From Spinellus fusiger (taxonomy: Eukaryota > Mucoromycota > Mucoromycetes > Mucorales > Phycomycetaceae): a stretch of 64,000 bases of DNA. The position numbers and the translations under genes are program-made. Below are positions 52,974 through 64,000 of the stretch, piece after piece. Numbering within the stretch: position 1 is the stretch's first letter; each line of letters begins with the position of its first letter. The notes under the pieces are model-generated. The model saw nothing but the letters and a program-made list of their open reading frames with translations, made no database searches and was not told the origin of the DNA. The DNA lies in NCBI GenBank assembly GCA_025094145.1, contig JALLLS010000006.1, positions 496,001-560,000 on the forward strand. The letters are read 5' to 3'.

Positions 52974-54294
52974 CAGTGGGGTAGCAAAAAAATTGGCATT
53001 TTTTTAGAGATCCGATATATTTCATATCTTACATAAGAGACACTTGTAGCAGTTTTCTTCCTTTCTTCTTAATAAAAGTATATCTATATTTAATTTACAA
53101 TGCAACTAACAGACGATCAAAAACTTACCATTGTTAATTTTTGACAGGCAAATATGAAAGTAAAGGAAATAACTGGAGTAAAGCTGTGAACAATCTACAA
53201 TGTTTTAAATCAAAAGACAAGAGGAACTACCAAACGCCAAGAAGGTTCGAGAAGACCCAAAATATTCAATAAAAGAGGAATACGACACCTGGACGTTGTT
53301 GGCAAGAACAGACGATTGGCTTTAAGTGAGATAGTTGCAGCAATACCCGAAGAATGCAGCAAACACACTGTTAGACGTGTATTGCATGAAGAGGGTATAA
53401 TTAGCCGAGTAGTAATAAAAAAAACTTTTTTGAATGAAACACATCAAGAAAAAAGACTCAAGTTTGCCAAAGAACATCTCCACTGGACCATTGACATGTG
53501 GAAAAAAGTTATATGGACTGACGAAAGTAGTTTCAATATTGGCAAGAACAGTCGAGTAGTTCACGTTTGGCGTAAGAATGAAGAAGCTTACAAAAAAGAT
53601 TGTCTTGATCCCACATTCAAAAGCGGAAAATCCTCAGTTATGGTCTGGGGAGCCATTCTTCACGGTGAGAAGTCAGAACTAGTGATGCTTGAGAAGGATG
53701 AACAAAAGGCTGTTGATTTTGTCAAGAAAGTCTATGAAGAGTCATTGCTACGTTTCTGGGGTCTAGAGTGCTACTTGATATTGATGGAAGATGGAGCACC
53801 CACTCATAAAAGTATTATAACAAGTGATTAGAAAATGGAGAGAGAAATTGATAGTTTGGAGTGGCCTGCTCAATCACCCGATCTGAACCCCATTGAAAAC
53901 CTTTGGATGCAAATGAAAGACAAAGTCCAAGAGAGATGCAATGATACTGTCAAGACAGACAAGTTCAAAACTATTATACAAGAAGCCTGGGATTCTCTTG
54001 AGCCAAAAACATGGAATTCTTTGATTTAAACAATACCAGCACAGATGCAAAAAGTCATTAAAAATAAGGGTAGGAGTACCCATTATTAAAGCTACATTTG
54101 TAATAATTTTTTATAAGTAAAATAAAAAATAAATTACATATAAGTATTCTAGAGCCTTTTTTTTTATAACATAATATGAGCTTTATTAAAGTAGAAAATA
54201 CATTGTATTCCTTTTGATACAGGAAAAACACTATATTGATAATATGAAATCTATCGATTTATTTTAAATTGCCAATTTTTTTGCTACCCCACTG
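52974..54294 (+). mobile_element. Tc1/mariner element (DD34E) beside the LINE
   Basis: The ends are inverted: CAGTGGGGTAGCAAAAAAAT at the left, and the mirrored AATTTTTTTGCTACCCCACTG at the right (differing at one base). A TA precedes the left end; the right flank is TG, so one copy of the target duplication has mutated. It lies immediately upstream of the LINE ORF1, so it probably inserted into the LINE. The degraded copy at 15265-16471 is a relative. Confidence 0.88.
53100..54028 (+). pseudogene. Tc1 transposase with a few stops
   Basis: The frame starts MQLTDDQKLTIVNF at 53100 and runs to a TAA after KTWNSLI. It carries early stops near 53142 and 53187 and a TAG near 53829. The catalytic blocks are all present: WTDESSF, LMEDGAPTHKS and SPDLNPIENLW, with 34 residues between the second Asp and the Glu (DD34E). 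Confidence 0.85.
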
Positions 54295-54539
54295 TGCATT
54301 ATGGCGAGTCCCGATTTTTAGCGGGAAGAGCCATGATGACCGGTGCTAAGTGGCGATAATAGCTGTAAACTGTTGTGATGACCGGTGATGACCGGTGATG
54401 GCCATGGTGTAAGCATAAGCTTTATATAGGTTGGCAGATAGTATTTGGCGTTGTGCATATTAGACATAAGTTAGTATAGGGTTTTATCTGCTAGCAGATA
54501 TCATGATACTGATTTTTTTACTTCAGATAAATAGGTACT
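54295..54539. other. Short GATGACCGGT-repeat segment
   Basis: Contains several copies of GATGACCGGT near 54335-54405 and no gene. It may be the 5' end of the LINE interrupted by the Tc1 element. Confidence 0.4.
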
Positions 54540-54818
54540 TATTGGATAATCACTTTCCATAAATAGAACTATCGATCATCCCAGTCAATAAAAACACAAA
54601 CTTCCTAAACGGGACCACATGGTAGTAGGTGAGTTAGTTAGCAATGCGTATATCTAGGGGATGGTACTTTAGCAAGAAGGGGCTTTCCATAGCTTTTATT
54701 AGTAGATATTATTAATTAGAAAATTATAAAAGAAGTGTGAAAGACCCATCAATAAATATCAGACTTTGTTTACTCTTTGAACTGTCTGGATTTCCTTTGG
54801 TTAAAGCCAAAGACGACA
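54540..54818 (+). mobile_element. Solo LTR, family L1 copy 2
   Basis: Very similar to 14339-14614 throughout, with the same TATAAAAGAAGTGT box and the AAAGACGACA end. The first bases are TATTGG instead of TGCCGG and no target duplication is visible. It abuts the right inverted-repeat arm within four bases, so it may mark a recombination junction. Confidence 0.8.
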
Positions 54819-55759
54819 CTCTTAACATAATGTGTTATCCTTAAGCCCACAGTATTTGCAGCGTAACAATGTTTAAGAAAATATTTATTATAGGACTCGC
54901 ACAGAATTAACTTTAGTAATCATTGTCCATAAAATAGAACCGAGCTTACTTATATTAAGAACTGTATAGTCATTCATTGACTCAGTATTCATAATCACTT
55001 CAGTAACTATGTTATTGTAACTGGCATTAACAATAGTGCTTAATGATTACAAAGTATTGTTTCTAATACTGGGATTTAGGCTCAAGGCAAATAGTGTGAA
55101 TTGTTTGACTTGTGAATTCTGACTTGTGAATTCTGACTTGTGAGTTTTGATTTGTGAATTTTATGAGTGGAGGCTAGTGTATGAATCACCAGAATAGAGA
55201 AAGAAAAATTATCTGTTTTAATAATCCCCTCCTTTTGTTATTTGTTACACTGCATATACAACTTAACGCCTAATTACTCGTCAAGATGAGCATAACTGAG
55301 CAAGTTAATGTATTATTATTAACAAAGAAAATAATAGAAGGAAGTGATAGACACCACCAAGGACTATTCTGAAAGTAAAAAGGTAAATAATGCCATCATC
55401 TAGGCTTGAGCTCATTGTAATCCATAAGGCATAGTACTGACTCTTCTTCCAATAGATAAAACATGGCTTATTATTCCCAAGACAAGTATTAAGTACAATG
55501 TAAGCATACTATCTCTCTTATTGAATTATTACTAATACACTCTTCTGTTATTAGATAAGCTAAGACTCTTTCTCAAGTCAGTCTCAGGTGGTCTTCTTCC
55601 TTCTATACTGTCTAAGGTGTCTAGGGTGTCTAGGGTATACTCCTGAGCATAGTTATCTATCTCCCAAGAATAAAGCACAAGGCTTTTAGGGTGTAAATTC
55701 TATTGCTATGAGGGAATCTACTTAGGCAGTAGCTACAGTCATACTATAGTATTAGCTAT

Positions 55760-56014
55760 TGTCGTGATGTCACTTTCCTTTTATAGATAATGACATCTTT
55801 AGTAAAGAAGCCAACTGGAAAAAGAAAGGTGAACAGTTGAAATTAGACTAAAGGATAGCTCGCCCTGAAAGATGTAATTATTATATCATAAGTTAGCAGA
55901 AGTAGTGCGTAGAAACAGTATAAAAGAAGTACACAATTGAATGAATAAACAACAGAGTTCTACTACACGTTTAACTGTCCGGATTTCCTTTGATACCTAA
56001 GATCAAAGACGACA
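55760..56014 (+). mobile_element. Solo LTR, family L1 copy 3
   Basis: A 255-bp element from TGTCGTGATG to AAAGACGACA with inverted ends TGTCGT/ACGACA and a 4-bp duplication CTAT on both sides (55756-55759 and 56015-56018). TATA-type and AATAAAC signals are present. Confidence 0.92.
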
Positions 56015-56045
56015 CTATACTATTACAATAAACAATTTTATCCAT

Positions 56046-56299
56046 TGTCGTGAAGACATTTTCCATATTTGGATGGATCACTTCTTTTGGAATGAGCACT
56101 CATTTATTACCAAACTAAGAAGGAGACTCTATTGAATATCAAGGGATGTCGATAGTTCATAGCATTTCAATAGTTAGCCCCTGAATCTATACGATTAGAA
56201 AAGTATAAAAGACTTAGTAATTCCATTTAATAAACAAAAGAGTTTAACTACACGTTCTACTGTTCCGTATACCTTTGGCCTAAAAACCCAAAGACGACA
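56046..56299 (+). mobile_element. Solo LTR, family L1 copy 4
   Basis: A 254-bp element from TGTCGTGAAG to AAAGACGACA, flanked by CCAT on both sides (56042-56045 and 56300-56303). It lies only 31 bp from copy 3, in the same orientation, inside the same inverted-repeat arm. Confidence 0.92.
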
Positions 56300-56504
56300 C
56301 CATAAACAATATATTTTACTAATAATACAATTTGATATTGAGGTATCCACAAAAGGAAACAATTATTTATATACTTGCAAACCTTTGATTTTAAACACAG
56401 ATACATAAGAGGGAATATTATTGTGACGTAAAAGGAAGGAGATATCCCCGCCTAAAAGCCAGAAAAATCTCCTGGTGTGTACCTCTCTAAAATAAAAAGA
56501 GTTT

Positions 56505-56720
56505 GTCTAAATTAAGTAATGAAAAAGTCTGAAGATAAAAGAAACTCGTCCAATAAAAAATTGGAATTGTCTGAAATTCCTTTCGTAAACGTCTGAAATT
56601 AGAATGGAAGTCGTCTGAATTTCTTTTTGTAAACGTCTGAAATTAAAATGGGAATCGTCCAAAAAAGAAAAGAGAACGTCTGAATTTTTTTTGAAAAGGT
56701 CCGAAAACCAAGTAAAAATA
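56505..56720 (+). repeat. Ten-unit 21-22 bp periodic array
   Basis: The motif GTCTGAA or its variants GTCCAA, GTCCGA and GTCTAA starts at 56505, 56527, 56548, 56569, 56591, 56613, 56635, 56657, 56678 and 56699. Spacing is always 21 or 22 bp, two turns of the helix. Between motifs the sequence is A-rich and only loosely conserved. The array ends a few bases before the left border of copy C (56727). It could be a protein-binding array, a subterminal repeat of an element, or an old minisatellite. Confidence 0.85.
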
Positions 56721-56937
56721 CTGTACTACGGAGTTTGAACAGATCATTTTGCTCGGAGTATGAATACCAAGAAAGATAGTTAACGGTCACAACACCGTAT
56801 TCAAAGGAACAGCCTATTCCATAGCTACTCACTGTAGTAAAGCGGTTCTAGTGGAGTGGTTAACGTAGTGCTTTACCAAAGCATAAAAAGAAAAAACACT
56901 TATACCTACTGTGAGAAAATATTCTAGTAGTCAGTCC

Positions 56938-57750
56938 ATGACTAGTCATGTTCCTTCATCAGAATTATCCCAGGTGGGTAGTTGGGGAAAGATACCATGG
57001 GAAGACGAAACAGATACTTCTCAGCCCATCTCCAATAATCCAACACCCCTCAAAGTAGTCCAGGTGGGTAGCTGGGGAAAGATACCATGGGAAGAGAACC
57101 CACCCACGACACAACCACCAAAGAAGATGCCGTTGCTTGTTGAGAAGTCTCAGAATACTCCAGTAGAGACAGTAGCACAGAGGCACACATCAGCTGTCAA
57201 ACAACCCCTATCTGGGATACCACAGTCTATGGATAATAGCCAGAAGGAGAGTCAACAAGCTTTGGCTTTGGAAGAAGAAATGCTTCTTAGTCAACTGTTG
57301 GAGACTACAACACTCAGTGATCATCAGGACAATAATAACAGCAACGGCCCCACCCTTATTGAACAACCAGTGACAGAAGCAATACTGTCTTTCACCATAG
57401 CTAAGAGTGAAGAAAGGAAGGACAGCCAAGAAATAAACACAACTTCTTGTCAATGCTCCACAGTAGAATCCAATGGCCCTGACACTATCCAAACCTCATC
57501 CATACAGGCTACACCTGAACCGCCACAGAGTGAAGAACTACAGAATGAGATGCCACAAATTGAAAAACTACATATCAAAAGGCTACAGAATGAAAAACCA
57601 CAGATTGAAAAACCACAGATCGAAAGGCCTGTGCGTCGAATAACAACAAGTAATGCCGCAAAACGAATGATCTTTGGTGCTCTTGGTCTTAAAGCACCCT
57701 CTTTTAAGAATGAAGAAAAGAGAAATCCACCACAGTTTAAAAATACATAG
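56938..57750 (+). CDS. Unknown 270-residue repeat-unit protein (copy C)
   Basis: Same length as copies A and B, with four amino-acid changes (Ile to Met, Ala to Thr, Ile to Asn, Ser to Pro) and six silent changes against copy A. All motifs are kept: the doubled VGSWGKIPWE, the QIEKP repeats and AKRMIFGALGLKAP. No stop or indel. Confidence 0.55.
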   Translation: MTSHVPSSELSQVGSWGKIPWEDETDTSQPISNNPTPLKVVQVGSWGKIPWEENPPTTQPPKKMPLLVEKSQNTPVETVAQRHTSAVKQPLSGIPQSMDNSQKESQQALALEEEMLLSQLLETTTLSDHQDNNNSNGPTLIEQPVTEAILSFTIAKSEERKDSQEINTTSCQCSTVESNGPDTIQTSSIQATPEPPQSEELQNEMPQIEKLHIKRLQNEKPQIEKPQIERPVRRITTSNAAKRMIFGALGLKAPSFKNEEKRNPPQFKNT

Positions 57751-58988
57751 CACAACAATTGAATGGATTTTTGTCTTTTTTGATGATCAATGGCTTCCTA
57801 TACATTTACAGAGGGCCCTTTTCTTTTATTCTCCGTACAGATGGAAATGTCGGTTACATAGGTATCAAATGGACATATCTTGTTATCTGAATTATAGGAT
57901 AATAATAGTAAGCTAGATGTGTTTATTCATACACTTCCTCTCTATGGTTACATCCACTTTGGATAGAGAACCTGTATAAAGTGTTAGTGTTTCTTTTTTA
58001 TTTTTATTATTTTTATTATTAGGTCTTATAAGGTAGCTAAGATGTACAGTGTATGTGGAACCTATATTCAGATAAACACTGTGCAAATCAATAGAAAAGA
58101 GGTGATGACTTTGAGATAAATAGTGTTATGAAGAAGAACAGTGTATAATAAAACCAACATTCTAATGGAATAGCAGAGGCAAATAAATATGTAGGACTAA
58201 AAGATGGCACATATAAAGTATTTTTCAACTACTTGTGTTATTAGAAATATCTAGACTTTTAGTTTCATGCATGGACTCTCTATCTGTTTATAAACACAGT
58301 TTAATTGGTTAGATACCAGTAAGAATCTATTCCTAATGACTATAATAAATAGTATCTTTATTAAGAAAGACGAGAAACCAACAGTTGGTCTTTTTTATTT
58401 TTATTGTTTATTTTTAAGAATGGCCATACAATGATGAGTCTGGGATGAGGCATATAGGATAAGCTGTGGCGTATTTGAATGCAGTGGATAGGTCTTTTTA
58501 GATTATGAAAGTACAACAGCCTGCATTAGAGTTTGCTCTATTTAGTAATAATTTACGCCAAATTACTCTATTTGTAATAATTGTTAGATTAGAATAAAAG
58601 TATAAAAGTATGACATACAGGTTGAATAAGAAAGAACAGAGTGAATCGTACGTTAACTCAACAAAATACCTTTGAAGCCAAGAAGCCATCAACGACACTA
58701 TCATATCAATAGTTGAATAGTAGCTGATACTTATTCAATACTACTAAAGACTCTTTCTTTTTTATTGTATTTCTATGTATTTTCTATAAACTAAATATCA
58801 TCTATTTAGCAAGATACTACTAGAACCAAGAAAAATAAGCCTATTGGTTTATCCTTCCTTCTCCCCATGTATCGCTGGAGCCTTTGGTTTACTGGCTGAT
58901 AGACGACCATAGTACAAACAAACTATCTAGAAAGTGACAAGATGTGTTTTATTTGATTTTTATTATTATATAAAAGCAGAAGTATAAA

Positions 58989-59183
58989 TCAGTTTAATAA
59001 ATATACATTGTCTAACTGCTTTTCATCTAACAAAGATACCTTTGGACAGAAACCACACGGACGGCATACACACCAGTAGAGTGTCCAATCAAATTTACAG
59101 TCAAGCCAATTACACGTGAAACTAATGCTCATACATTTAAAACATCGGCGAGTTATAGATATGCAAATCTTACTTCTTTTCAT
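58989..59183 (-). CDS. Cys-rich 64-residue mini-ORF (copy C)
   Basis: Differs from the A and B copies by one residue (Met to Ile at position 8). All nine cysteines are kept. The frame is also open for about 20 codons upstream of the shared Met. Confidence 0.3.
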   Translation of the reverse strand: MKRSKICISITRRCFKCMSISFTCNWLDCKFDWTLYWCVCRPCGFCPKVSLLDEKQLDNVYLLN

Positions 59184-59246
59184 CCTTTTTTTTACAAAAA
59201 TAATCTTACTTCTTTTCATCTTTATACACAACTCACTCCAATCCAA

Positions 59247-62200
59247 ATGCCTCCAGTGACAGCTAAAGGCAGCAAGAAAAAAAGTGTTTTGGATGATTTT
59301 ACATCCAAAATAACCAAGAGACCCGTGTCTCTATCTTCTCCCTCCATGGCAGTCAAAAGTACGCGTGCCTCACTGTTGAGAAAGGAACGTACAGCAGTTA
59401 TTTCCAGCCAAAGAACAGACGGCAGACCACCTGCACTGTCAGGAATCTCCCCTTCACAAACCATTAAGAAGCCTTCTGGTCAACCACGTCGTTCTGGTAC
59501 AAGCACCACCAGACTTCCAGTGGCTACTCCTCTCGCACTAAAAACACCCTGTATCCAGCCTCGCAGACAAAAACCTGTAGTGTCGCGTTCTACTCGGCCT
59601 GAGCAACCAGATACCACCACCAGCAACATTGTGGCTGCTGGAATAAAGAGAAAGTCAGTCGAGTTGCTGAATACAACTGCAAAGAAAAGAGTTGTTCTTG
59701 GTACAACACGACCAGCTGTCGCCACCCGACCTCCTGTTACTACCCCCTCTTCATTAAGAGCACCTCGAATCCAGCCACGCAAACAAAACCCAGCTATGTT
59801 ACGCTCTTCTAAGCCTAAACAACCAAACACCACCACCACCACCACCCGACCCCCTATGCCCACTCCTCCCTCATCATCAAAAACACCCCGCATCCAACCA
59901 ACCACCACCACCCGACCCCCTATTGCCACTCCTTCTTCATTAAGAGCACCCCGCATCCAACCACGTAAGCAAACTCCAATCATGCCACGCTCTTCTAAGC
60001 CTGAGCAACCAGCTACCACAATCAGTGACACTGTAGCTGCTAGAACAAAAAATATTTCATCCAAGTCACTGGATACTAATTTGAAAAAGAGATGTATTCT
60101 TGATAAAAAGGTAAGTAAATATAGAATAGAAGTACCTTCAATTGTACAATCTAACCCATTCCACATGGAAAAAGTTGAATCGTCATCAAGAACACATTGA
60201 AGCAGGTAATACAAAGAGTACATATGAATAATACACTATCTGTCAACTCACTCTATTATTCCTGAAGTTTCTGAACTATCTGAGTTTAAGGCAAACCTAG
60301 AAAGCGATATACCAAAAAAGGACCTGCAGACACCAGAAGTTGCAGAAAGAGTGAATGATTTGGAGAGAGAAGAGCAGGTAGATACATACACATACAACAC
60401 TCTACATGACCCTAATTATACCTTTATTAGGAAGAAGTAAGAAAGGACGAGGAGAACATAAAATCATCTGAATTGTAAAAAGAAACAGAAAGCAGAGCTC
60501 ATGAGAAGGATCTAATGTACTTGAAGGAGAATGAGGAGAGTTTAAAAGGATAAAGGAGTAACTGAAATCTAACACTATACCACTGAACATAAAAGCCTAA
60601 AGGTAGGATTTACCATTCCATATACTTACTCCACATGAACTCATTAACTGATAATGACTATAGAAATGACTAGAGAAATCCCACACTAATCATCATACAA
60701 CACAAGGGGAATTTGAACTTCTAAATGTAAAGGCAAGTCAATTCATTCTTCTGCAGAGAAACTAATGACCCTTTGTTTAAGGTAATGAACAAACAGTCTG
60801 CCTATCCATAACACATTATCAAAACTGTGGTGAATGAAATAAAAGAAGAAAAGAAGAAAAGAAGAAATAAGCAGAATCAGAGTCCAATGTCTTTGCTGAA
60901 GAAGATTTGCAAGAATACAAGGGAAATATTGGTGTCTTCTGTCGTGTACACCCAGCTATGGATAAGAAGAAGAAAAAGGAAACTGAAGTATATCATGTCA
61001 TGTCACTAAGCAAATTGTTTGGAGTCTGAAAAGCCAAACCCTAACTTAATCACAGACATGGAGTTCTGTGGTAAAGACAATGACACAATCTAAATCACTC
61101 AGAAACCAAAGCGTATACCTGGTCGTGTGTCTAGCAGGAAACACAGATTCTCTCTTGACCAGGTATTTCCTCATAAAAACATACAGAAAGAATGCTATGA
61201 AGAAGGCTTCCATCTTGTTCAGCCAGCTCCAGAGGGGCACACTATTTGTATTTTTGCGTAAGTTATCTTGATTATTATCATTAATAATAGTTTATTAATG
61301 TTTAATTTTGTTTGTATTTATACTAGATACGGCCATACAGGAAGTGAAAAAGTAAGAAAGAATGAAAGAGAGGTTAAACATAGGTGGACTAACCCATAAT
61401 ACTTTTAGACATACACTATAGAAGGAAGCACCAGGTGAAGACAGAGGAGTCATCCCACGAGCTGTTCATCAACTCTATGATGTAGTTCAGAAGGTGAAAG
61501 AAAATAATTGGCACTACAAAATGGTGAGGCAATTTCATGAAATATACAACGATTCCATTCGTGACCTATTGGGTGATAATTATAAACATGGAAAAACAAA
61601 CCATGAAATCAGACATGAAAAATATTGATAAACCGAGGTTACTGGCATAACAAGTGGTAAGTCCTTCATTCACACTGTCACTTGGCTAATAATCATTCTT
61701 TTTATCATTTTTTTATACTCCCTAGCACATGTGCATACTATGCTTAAGAAGACCAGCCACAACAGAGCAATAGCAGCTACAAGCATTAACAAACGCTCTT
61801 CCCACAGCCACAGTGGCTTTATCTTGAGAATACAGGGAAGGAATTCTGCTACAGGAGAAACAACAGAGGGGTTATTGAATTTAGTAGATTTGGCAGGATC
61901 TGAAAGACTAAACATATCAGGATCAACTAGAGATGGATTACGAGAAACACAGTCAGTCAGCAAAAGGCTGAGCTGTCCTAGAGATGTCATTGCAAGTCTT
62001 GATATAACAAAAACAAAGATATACACGCTCCATATAGAAGCTCAAAGTTTACATACCTTCTCAAGTACTCATTAGGTAAGGACTATTCTATAGACAAACA
62101 TTATTTCTAATCTCTATTAATTTAGGTGAACATAGTAAAACACTTGTGTTTCTGGATGTTTCCCCACTGGCAGATTATTTCAACGAGGCTTTATGCTCTC

Positions 62201-62255
62201 TAAGATTTGCTATAAAAAAAAGGTGAATCATTGTAAAGTGAATGAAGCACGAGAA
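59247..62255 (+). pseudogene. Kinesin-14-like gene, less decayed (copy C)
   Basis: Same layout as copy A: a basic repeat-rich tail (from 59247), coiled-coil zone, and motor with CRVHPAM, SLDQVFPHKN, YGHTGSEK, INKRSSHSHSGF, LNLVDLAGSERL and a final LCSLRFA followed by KVNHCKV. Near 60362 it reads GAG where copy A has a stop, and the SLDQVF block is in frame where A is disrupted. Stops remain in the coiled-coil zone, the P-loop still has Glu in place of the invariant Gly, and switch I has two changes, so it is not a working motor. Tail differences from A include the microinversion at 59292-59305 and two fewer Thr codons in a Thr run. Confidence 0.85.
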
Positions 62256-62525
62256 TACCCACCCAGAAAGTGATCTACCCAACAACTCCCAAAAATTACC
62301 TTGAGGCATTGAAGGTATTGTCTAAACTCATCATCAGAATCAGTAGCCAAGTCGTTATACAGTCATAAAATTAGTAAGTTACGATATATTTTTGAAGTCT
62401 TGAGAAAGAACATTAGTTATGTATAAAAAGGCTGAAGCCTCAAATCACACATTAGCAACCCCAAATCAAACATAAAGTTAGTTTAAAATATAGTCTATAT
62501 TATTATACATAAAAAAAAAGTTTTT

Positions 62526-62890
62526 ATTTAATGTTTTGTTGGGCCACCTTTGGTATCAATAACTGCCTGGCAGCGATCCTTTATTGAGCCAACTAAACGT
62601 TCGATAAGATCAACGTGGATATCTCCCCAAGCTTCTTCTAAAGTTATCTTGAGCTCATCAATATTTTTGATACCGGCCCTCTTGTTATCGATAAGCTTAT
62701 CAAGATAGCTCCAGAGATGTTCAATAAGTTCCAAATTTATGTAGTTATAGGAGGCAAATGGGTTGCCTCTTAGAATGGCCTCAGGTTGTCTGAGGTCTCT
62801 CTTATTGATTTTCTGTGTACCAGAACGAGGCTTTGGTACAGGTTTAACAGTAGTCATTCTAATGCCAATGATTTTTGAAATGCTATCCAT
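62526..62890 (-). pseudogene. Internally deleted Tc1 transposase (copy C)
   Basis: Same fusion of N-terminal and C-terminal transposase parts as at 24058-24416, but ending in a regular C-terminus (RCQAVIDTKGGPTKH), whereas copy A is frameshifted near its end. Both catalytic aspartates are absent. Confidence 0.75.
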
Positions 62891-63858
62891 AGAGTATTTC
62901 TCTTTTCTTTTAATTCAGTAAACACCCCAGTACTCTCTTTCTTCAAGCCTATTATAGACTATATAGTTTTTAGTTGAGGATTCTGATATTGACATTTGAG
63001 ATTGATGAATGCAATGTGAATATGTGGTAAGAAAAATCATGTTTAAAATTGTATAAATTCGTATATTTACTAATGCGGTATGTCTGTATAACAATAGCCC
63101 AGAATTTTAAGTGATTACTTTTTGAGGTTCACTTTGTGAAAATAACTAGAAAAACCAATATAAATATGTCAATAGGCAACCATTATATAAATTCATATGA
63201 GAAATCTATTTTAAAAAATACATTTTTAGATGCAGTTAAGCCATTATTTATTTAAAGCTGAATTGAATCCAAGAGCTGACATAGTTCATAGTCCCTTTGA
63301 AATAGATAAAAACATCACGTCAAACACTCTCAACTGATGCATCAGTAATATTTCTACAATTTTACATAAAATAATTGCCAAATCAGATTAATTATTCAAT
63401 TATAAATATAATTTACTGAAACTAATAATCAAGCATTGGATTAAATGACTACATGAGAATGATGATAGAGTGGGCCATATTGTCTTTTATTAATGCAGAC
63501 GATTCTTTCGCCGATTCTTGATTGCTGTCTAATACACATTGTTGATAATAACAACTACTGGTATTTTATGAGGGATTGTGAATATTCCAACTATGATGGA
63601 GGTTCCTTCCAAAATCAATATTAATTAGTATCTTTTTAAACTAAACAACTTTCTCTCTTTATATTCTTGCTCTTATTATTTCCTACTCTTGGGCTTAATA
63701 AATTATATCAATGGACTCTTTTTTTACAGTATGTACGGTTCAAGATGACGGATTTCAGAAATTAATTAGCAGATTTAAGAAATTAAAACAGCAGCATTAA
63801 GATATAATTAAAGGCAGTGGTTGATCTAAGAGGCATGTAGAACTCGAGAGAGATTGAC

Positions 63859-64000
63859 TATCAACACAAAGACCACACACAAAAGAGGAAATTGGGGGAT
63901 GTTCTTAACGGAGTAGTCTTTCTGAATTAGCAGAAAGAGTGATAACGGAGACGAAAGAGTGTTCACCAACAATAGTGACAGAGACCAAAAGAGGGTATGT
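63859..64000 (-). mobile_element. LTR-like repeat R2, copy 4 (partial at window end)
   Basis: Matches the beginning of copy 1 (25392 onward) until the window ends, so the R2 repeat is part of the duplicated unit in copy C as well. Confidence 0.75.

Larger units (their letters stand above)
54822..56340 (-). repeat. Inverted repeat arm, right (partner 47775-48694)
   Basis: Reverse complement of the left arm, lengthened by two solo LTRs (55760-56014 and 56046-56299) and by about 120 bp near 55440-55560. Removing the LTRs and one target duplication each restores continuous similarity to the left arm, so the LTRs inserted after the arms were formed. Confidence 0.85.
56727..64000 (+). repeat. Large duplicated unit, copy C (runs off window)
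   Basis: Collinear with copy A from 18233 onward, including the tRNA-like half (about 56841-56884), the 270-residue ORF, the conserved core, the kinesin-14-like pseudogene, the Tc1 deletion derivative and the start of repeat R2 at the window end. It differs from A by scattered substitutions, small indels and one microinversion. Its kinesin part has fewer defects than copy A. Confidence 0.9.

Noticed and set aside
56200..56299. Terminator or promoter of a host gene
   Set aside because: The TATA and AATAAA signals are parts of a solo LTR with a clear target duplication.
56505..56720. CRISPR-like array
   Set aside because: The repeated part is only 6-10 bp and the spacers are about 13 bp of A-rich sequence in a eukaryotic context; no cas gene is present. 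It is better described as a phased motif array.

Overview
The window reads as nuclear DNA of an early-diverging fungus, most likely Mucoromycota (Mucorales-like). The reasons are AT-rich DNA, short introns in almost every gene, a fungus-specific elongation factor EF-3, a P450 of the style common in zygomycetes, and many Tc1/mariner, LTR and LINE copies. Two gene-dense islands sit inside a thick layer of mobile and duplicated DNA.

Island 1 (4.5-14.0 kb) holds a 28-exon cohesin SMC3 gene, an SV2/SVOP-like MFS transporter and a small mitochondrial FAM210/DUF1279 protein. Island 2 (37.0-46.0 kb) holds ARV1 (lipid/sterol homeostasis), a SET-MYND (SMYD-like) methyltransferase divergent from it, an intronless EF-3 gene with one apparent 1-nt frameshift, and a small mitochondrial coiled-coil membrane protein. 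A nine-exon cytochrome P450 (30.0-32.1 kb) stands alone between two directly repeated LTR-like sequences. The exon models of SMC3, MFS, P450, ARV1, SMYD and the mitochondrial protein all keep phase across every junction. Five of their 54 introns appear to be GC-AG.

The accessory DNA is layered. (i) There are at least four Tc1/mariner families. Two copies have both terminal inverted repeats and TA duplications (474-1771, 26307-27667) and one has both inverted repeats (52974-54294). All transposases are broken. (ii) An LTR family ending in AAAGACGACA has four copies, three with perfect 4-bp target duplications. (iii) A second LTR-like repeat of about 430 bp has four copies. (iv) A non-LTR-like repeat has three copies with one shared A/T-rich 3' end and different 5' ends. 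(v) One dead LINE lacks its endonuclease domain. (vi) A pair of inverted repeats spans 47.8-56.3 kb around that LINE.

The most unusual structure is a large duplicated unit: copy A 18.2-25.8 kb (+), copy B 32.4-36.9 kb (-, internally deleted) and copy C 56.7 kb to the window end (+). Each copy has a well-kept 270-residue ORF of unknown function and a nearly invariant 1.35-kb noncoding stretch with a tiny Cys-rich ORF. Copies A and C also carry a decaying kinesin-14 gene with introns, a Tc1 deletion relic and an LTR-like end; B keeps only the start of the kinesin tail. Just before copy C lies an array of ten motifs spaced 21-22 bp apart.

All statements rest on reading the sequence; no searches were run.
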